A stretch of DNA of 7,406 bases from Gammaproteobacteria bacterium (lineage in GTDB: Bacteria > Pseudomonadota > Gammaproteobacteria > UBA4575), in contig JAPUHH010000074.1 in assembly GCA_027297825.1 (NCBI GenBank), positions 1 to 7,406 on the forward strand, in the 5' to 3' direction. Below the pieces are notes generated by a model. It was not told where the DNA came from, searched no databases, and saw only the letters and a program-made list of their open reading frames with translations. Shown here piece after piece: positions 6,280 through 7,406 of this stretch; positions within the stretch are counted from its first letter, which is position 1, and every line of letters starts with the position of its first letter. The position numbers and the translations under genes are program-made.

Positions 6280-6331
6280 GCCAATGCAACTGCCTTCACA
6301 TTATTTAATTCGCTTCAGGAGATAACCCAAC

Positions 6332-6604
6332 ATGCCTAAATATATTATTGAACGTGAAATTCCCGGCGCTGGAAAATTAACTGCAGGAGAATTACAAGGT
6401 ATCGCACAAAAATCATGCAGTATTCTTAAAAATATGGGCCCACAAATTCAATGGGTAGAAAGCGTCGTTACAGATGACAAAATCTATTGCACCTATATTG
6501 CACCTAATGAAGAAGAAATTCGTAAACATGCCAATGAAGGCGGCTTCCCTGCCAACAAAATTTCTGAAATTAAAGGCATGATTGACCCCACCACCTCAGA
6601 ATAA
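6332..6604 (+). CDS. DUF4242 family protein, SCO4226-like
   Basis: A 90-residue soluble protein with no signal peptide or membrane segment. It opens PKYIIEREIPGAGKLTAGEL and contains IQWVESVVTDDKIYCTYIAPNEEEIRKHANEGGFPANKISEI, the compact ferredoxin-like alpha-beta pattern of DUF4242. One member, Streptomyces SCO4226, is reported to bind nickel, but most members have no known role, so a metal role here is only a possibility. Candidate metal-binding residues are His526-equivalents only in the sense of one histidine, in RKHANEGG, and two cysteines, in QKSCS and IYCTY. AGGAG at 6317-6321, ten bases before the ATG, supports the start. It diverges from the fhc cluster across a shared control region and has its own promoter. 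Nothing in it ties it directly to C1 metabolism. Confidence 0.8.
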   Translation: MPKYIIEREIPGAGKLTAGELQGIAQKSCSILKNMGPQIQWVESVVTDDKIYCTYIAPNEEEIRKHANEGGFPANKISEIKGMIDPTTSE

Positions 6605-6695
6605 TGCTCTAGTTCAAATTAGTTTTAATAACGTTGAGATTGTTTTAAATAACATATCTTGCGGCAACAAAATATTGAATCAAAAGATCAAGTGA
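6605..6695. other. short convergent spacer with a direct repeat
   Basis: The DUF4242 gene and the minus-strand hypothetical gene converge here. No G+C-rich hairpin with a U-run was seen on either strand. Two near-identical blocks, GTTTTAATAAC at 6622-6632 and GTTTTAAATAAC at 6642-6653, lie 20 bases apart; they may be chance in A+T-rich DNA. Confidence 0.4.
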
Positions 6696-6986
6696 TTAGG
6701 GGCTACCAAAGATACAGCCTGAATTCGTAACGACTATCGGAAAATCTCCAATGTCTCGCATGACCTGCGCGACATTGTAGTTTTCCAACATCGGCTTTAC
6801 TTCCTCTGCGCGTAGAGCAACTAAACATTCATCCATCACCCGAAGAACATACGTTTTCCCATTCTCTAATATATTAAAATTTATGCTTTCTTGCTTTTCA
6901 TGCTCCCATTCCTCTGTGGTTGCATTTGGAAACTGCTCAGCAAGATATTCTTGAATGGCTCTTGTTATATCTACGTCATGAGGCAT
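6696..6986 (-). CDS. hypothetical protein, 96 residues
   Basis: I do not recognise this family. The protein is small, acidic and soluble, with no signal peptide or membrane segment. An N-terminal helix-like part (DVDITRAIQEYLAEQFP, 4-20) precedes a strand pattern, SINFNILENGKTYVLRVMDE (34-53), a helical stretch (60-79) and a hydrophobic end, FPIVVTNSGCIFGSP (82-96). Cys54 and Cys91 are the only cysteines. The start lies 10 bases after the stop of the TlpA-like gene, so the two are very likely co-transcribed. The ribosome site is weak (GAGTG, about nine bases upstream). The tight spacing and a plausible amphipathic fold make it a real gene. Its role may be linked to the thiol-redox protein beside it, but that is a guess. 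Confidence 0.7.
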   Translation of the reverse strand: MPHDVDITRAIQEYLAEQFPNATTEEWEHEKQESINFNILENGKTYVLRVMDECLVALRAEEVKPMLENYNVAQVMRDIGDFPIVVTNSGCIFGSP

Positions 6987-6996
6987 TTAGACACAC

Positions 6997-7406
6997 TCAG
7001 TTTGGTAGTAATTTATTCGCTACATCTGGACTATCACACTTCCAACCAATCGACTCTTTAAAGCTGGCAAAAAATGATTTCTTCTCTTTTGGTACAGGCT
7101 GCTCACCATTTGCCATGCGCTCGTAACTTACAATCAATCCATTTAAGAACTTCACCATTTCAGGCGAATCCCATTCACGCTCACCAACTGCTTTGTATAT
7201 AAGTCTCCCTTCCGGATTAACTAAAAATGTTGTGGGCAATCCACGAACTCCCCAACTAGCCAGGCTCATATCTTTATCAATAAGAATGGTGAAATTTACA
7301 GGAACGGACTGTAAGAACTTTTTAACGCCCGCTAGACTAGGTCCAACATGTACACCCACAACTTCTAGACCTCTACCCTTAAGTTGATTATGCAAATTAC
7401 TCATCG
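6997..7406 (-). CDS. TlpA-like thioredoxin-fold protein, N-terminus outside the window
   Basis: The visible 135 residues are the C-terminal part of a thioredoxin-fold protein of the TlpA/AhpC-TSA group. They begin MSNLHNQLKGRGLEVVGVHV, normally found just after the Cys-x-x-Cys helix, and include DKDMSLASWGVRGLPTTFLVNPEGRLIYKAVGE (43-75), with the cis-proline at Pro57 and the glycine-turn before the last strands. The frame stays open to the right edge, so this Met is probably internal. The redox Cys-x-x-Cys and any signal or membrane anchor lie beyond position 7406 and cannot be judged. After the fold comes a charged tail of about 37 residues with one cysteine (GWKCDSPDVANKLLPN). Family members reduce or exchange disulfides, often in the periplasm; the substrate here is unknown. 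Confidence 0.85.
   Translation of the reverse strand, partial: MSNLHNQLKGRGLEVVGVHVGPSLAGVKKFLQSVPVNFTILIDKDMSLASWGVRGLPTTFLVNPEGRLIYKAVGEREWDSPEMVKFLNGLIVSYERMANGEQPVPKEKKSFFASFKESIGWKCDSPDVANKLLPN

Larger units (their letters stand above)
5942..6331. promoter_or_regulatory. divergent control region between the fhc cluster and the DUF4242 gene
   Basis: This 390-base, strongly A+T-rich spacer separates two diverging transcripts and holds no supported gene. It contains a candidate leftward promoter, a good rightward promoter, three operator-like dyads (listed separately) and an A+T-only palindrome, TATATTATAATATA at 6102-6115, which may be chance in such DNA. I saw no recognisable riboswitch fold, including the molybdenum/tungsten cofactor type, but could not fold the RNA. 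Confidence 0.6.

Noticed and set aside
5942..6331. Molybdenum/tungsten cofactor riboswitch upstream of fwdD
   Set aside because: It would fit the biology, but the leader from the candidate start is only about 50 bases and A+T-rich, with no visible multi-stem structure.
6920..7387. Plus-strand frames of 64 and 68 codons opposite the TlpA-like gene
   Set aside because: The minus strand encodes a recognisable thioredoxin fold with its cis-proline motif; the plus frames have no family features.

Overview
The window is a bacterial C1-metabolism locus, about 40% G+C in its genes by eye with much more A+T-rich spacers. A seven-iron ferredoxin of the usual proteobacterial type, a TlpA-like thioredoxin-fold protein and Shine-Dalgarno sites point to a proteobacterium. 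The tetrahydromethanopterin-linked fhc genes point to a methylotroph or C1 oxidiser. A low-G+C gammaproteobacterium is my best guess, but genus cannot be read from this stretch.

Layout from left to right: (1) 1-96, minus strand, the N-terminus of a tyrosine recombinase (integrase) cut by the window edge and apparently frameshifted. (2) 97-309, an A+T-rich spacer with a candidate extended -10 promoter, an operator-like dyad and a weak hairpin downstream of the ferredoxin. (3) 310-5941, minus strand, a cluster read right to left: an fwdD-like molybdopterin-binding subunit, fhcB, fhcA, fhcD, fhcC, then a 7Fe ferredoxin. (4) 5942-6331, a 390-base divergent control region. (5) 6332-6604, plus strand, a small DUF4242 protein. 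(6) 6696-7406, minus strand, a TlpA-like protein cut by the right edge, followed after 10 bases by an unrecognised 96-residue protein.

How the genes work together: FhcD moves the formyl group from tetrahydromethanopterin to the methylofuran/methanofuran-type carrier, and FhcA hydrolyses the formyl carrier to formate; FhcC is the beta-helix scaffold subunit. In the well-studied Methylorubrum (Methylobacterium) extorquens complex, FhcB is a degenerate, inactive relative of the archaeal molybdenum/tungsten enzyme and there is no FwdD partner. Here FhcB keeps the four cysteines for a [4Fe-4S] cluster and the Cys-His pair of the metal active site, and a separate FwdD-like subunit is encoded just upstream of it. 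With a low-potential-type ferredoxin at the end of the cluster, this looks like a redox-competent bacterial formyl-methanofuran dehydrogenase that could interconvert the formyl group and CO2 directly. That is the main observation in this window.

Other points: a perfect 13-bp inverted repeat overlaps the fhcB stop codon, the three distal fhc genes lack visible Shine-Dalgarno sites, and the divergent control region carries several dyads placed next to candidate promoters.
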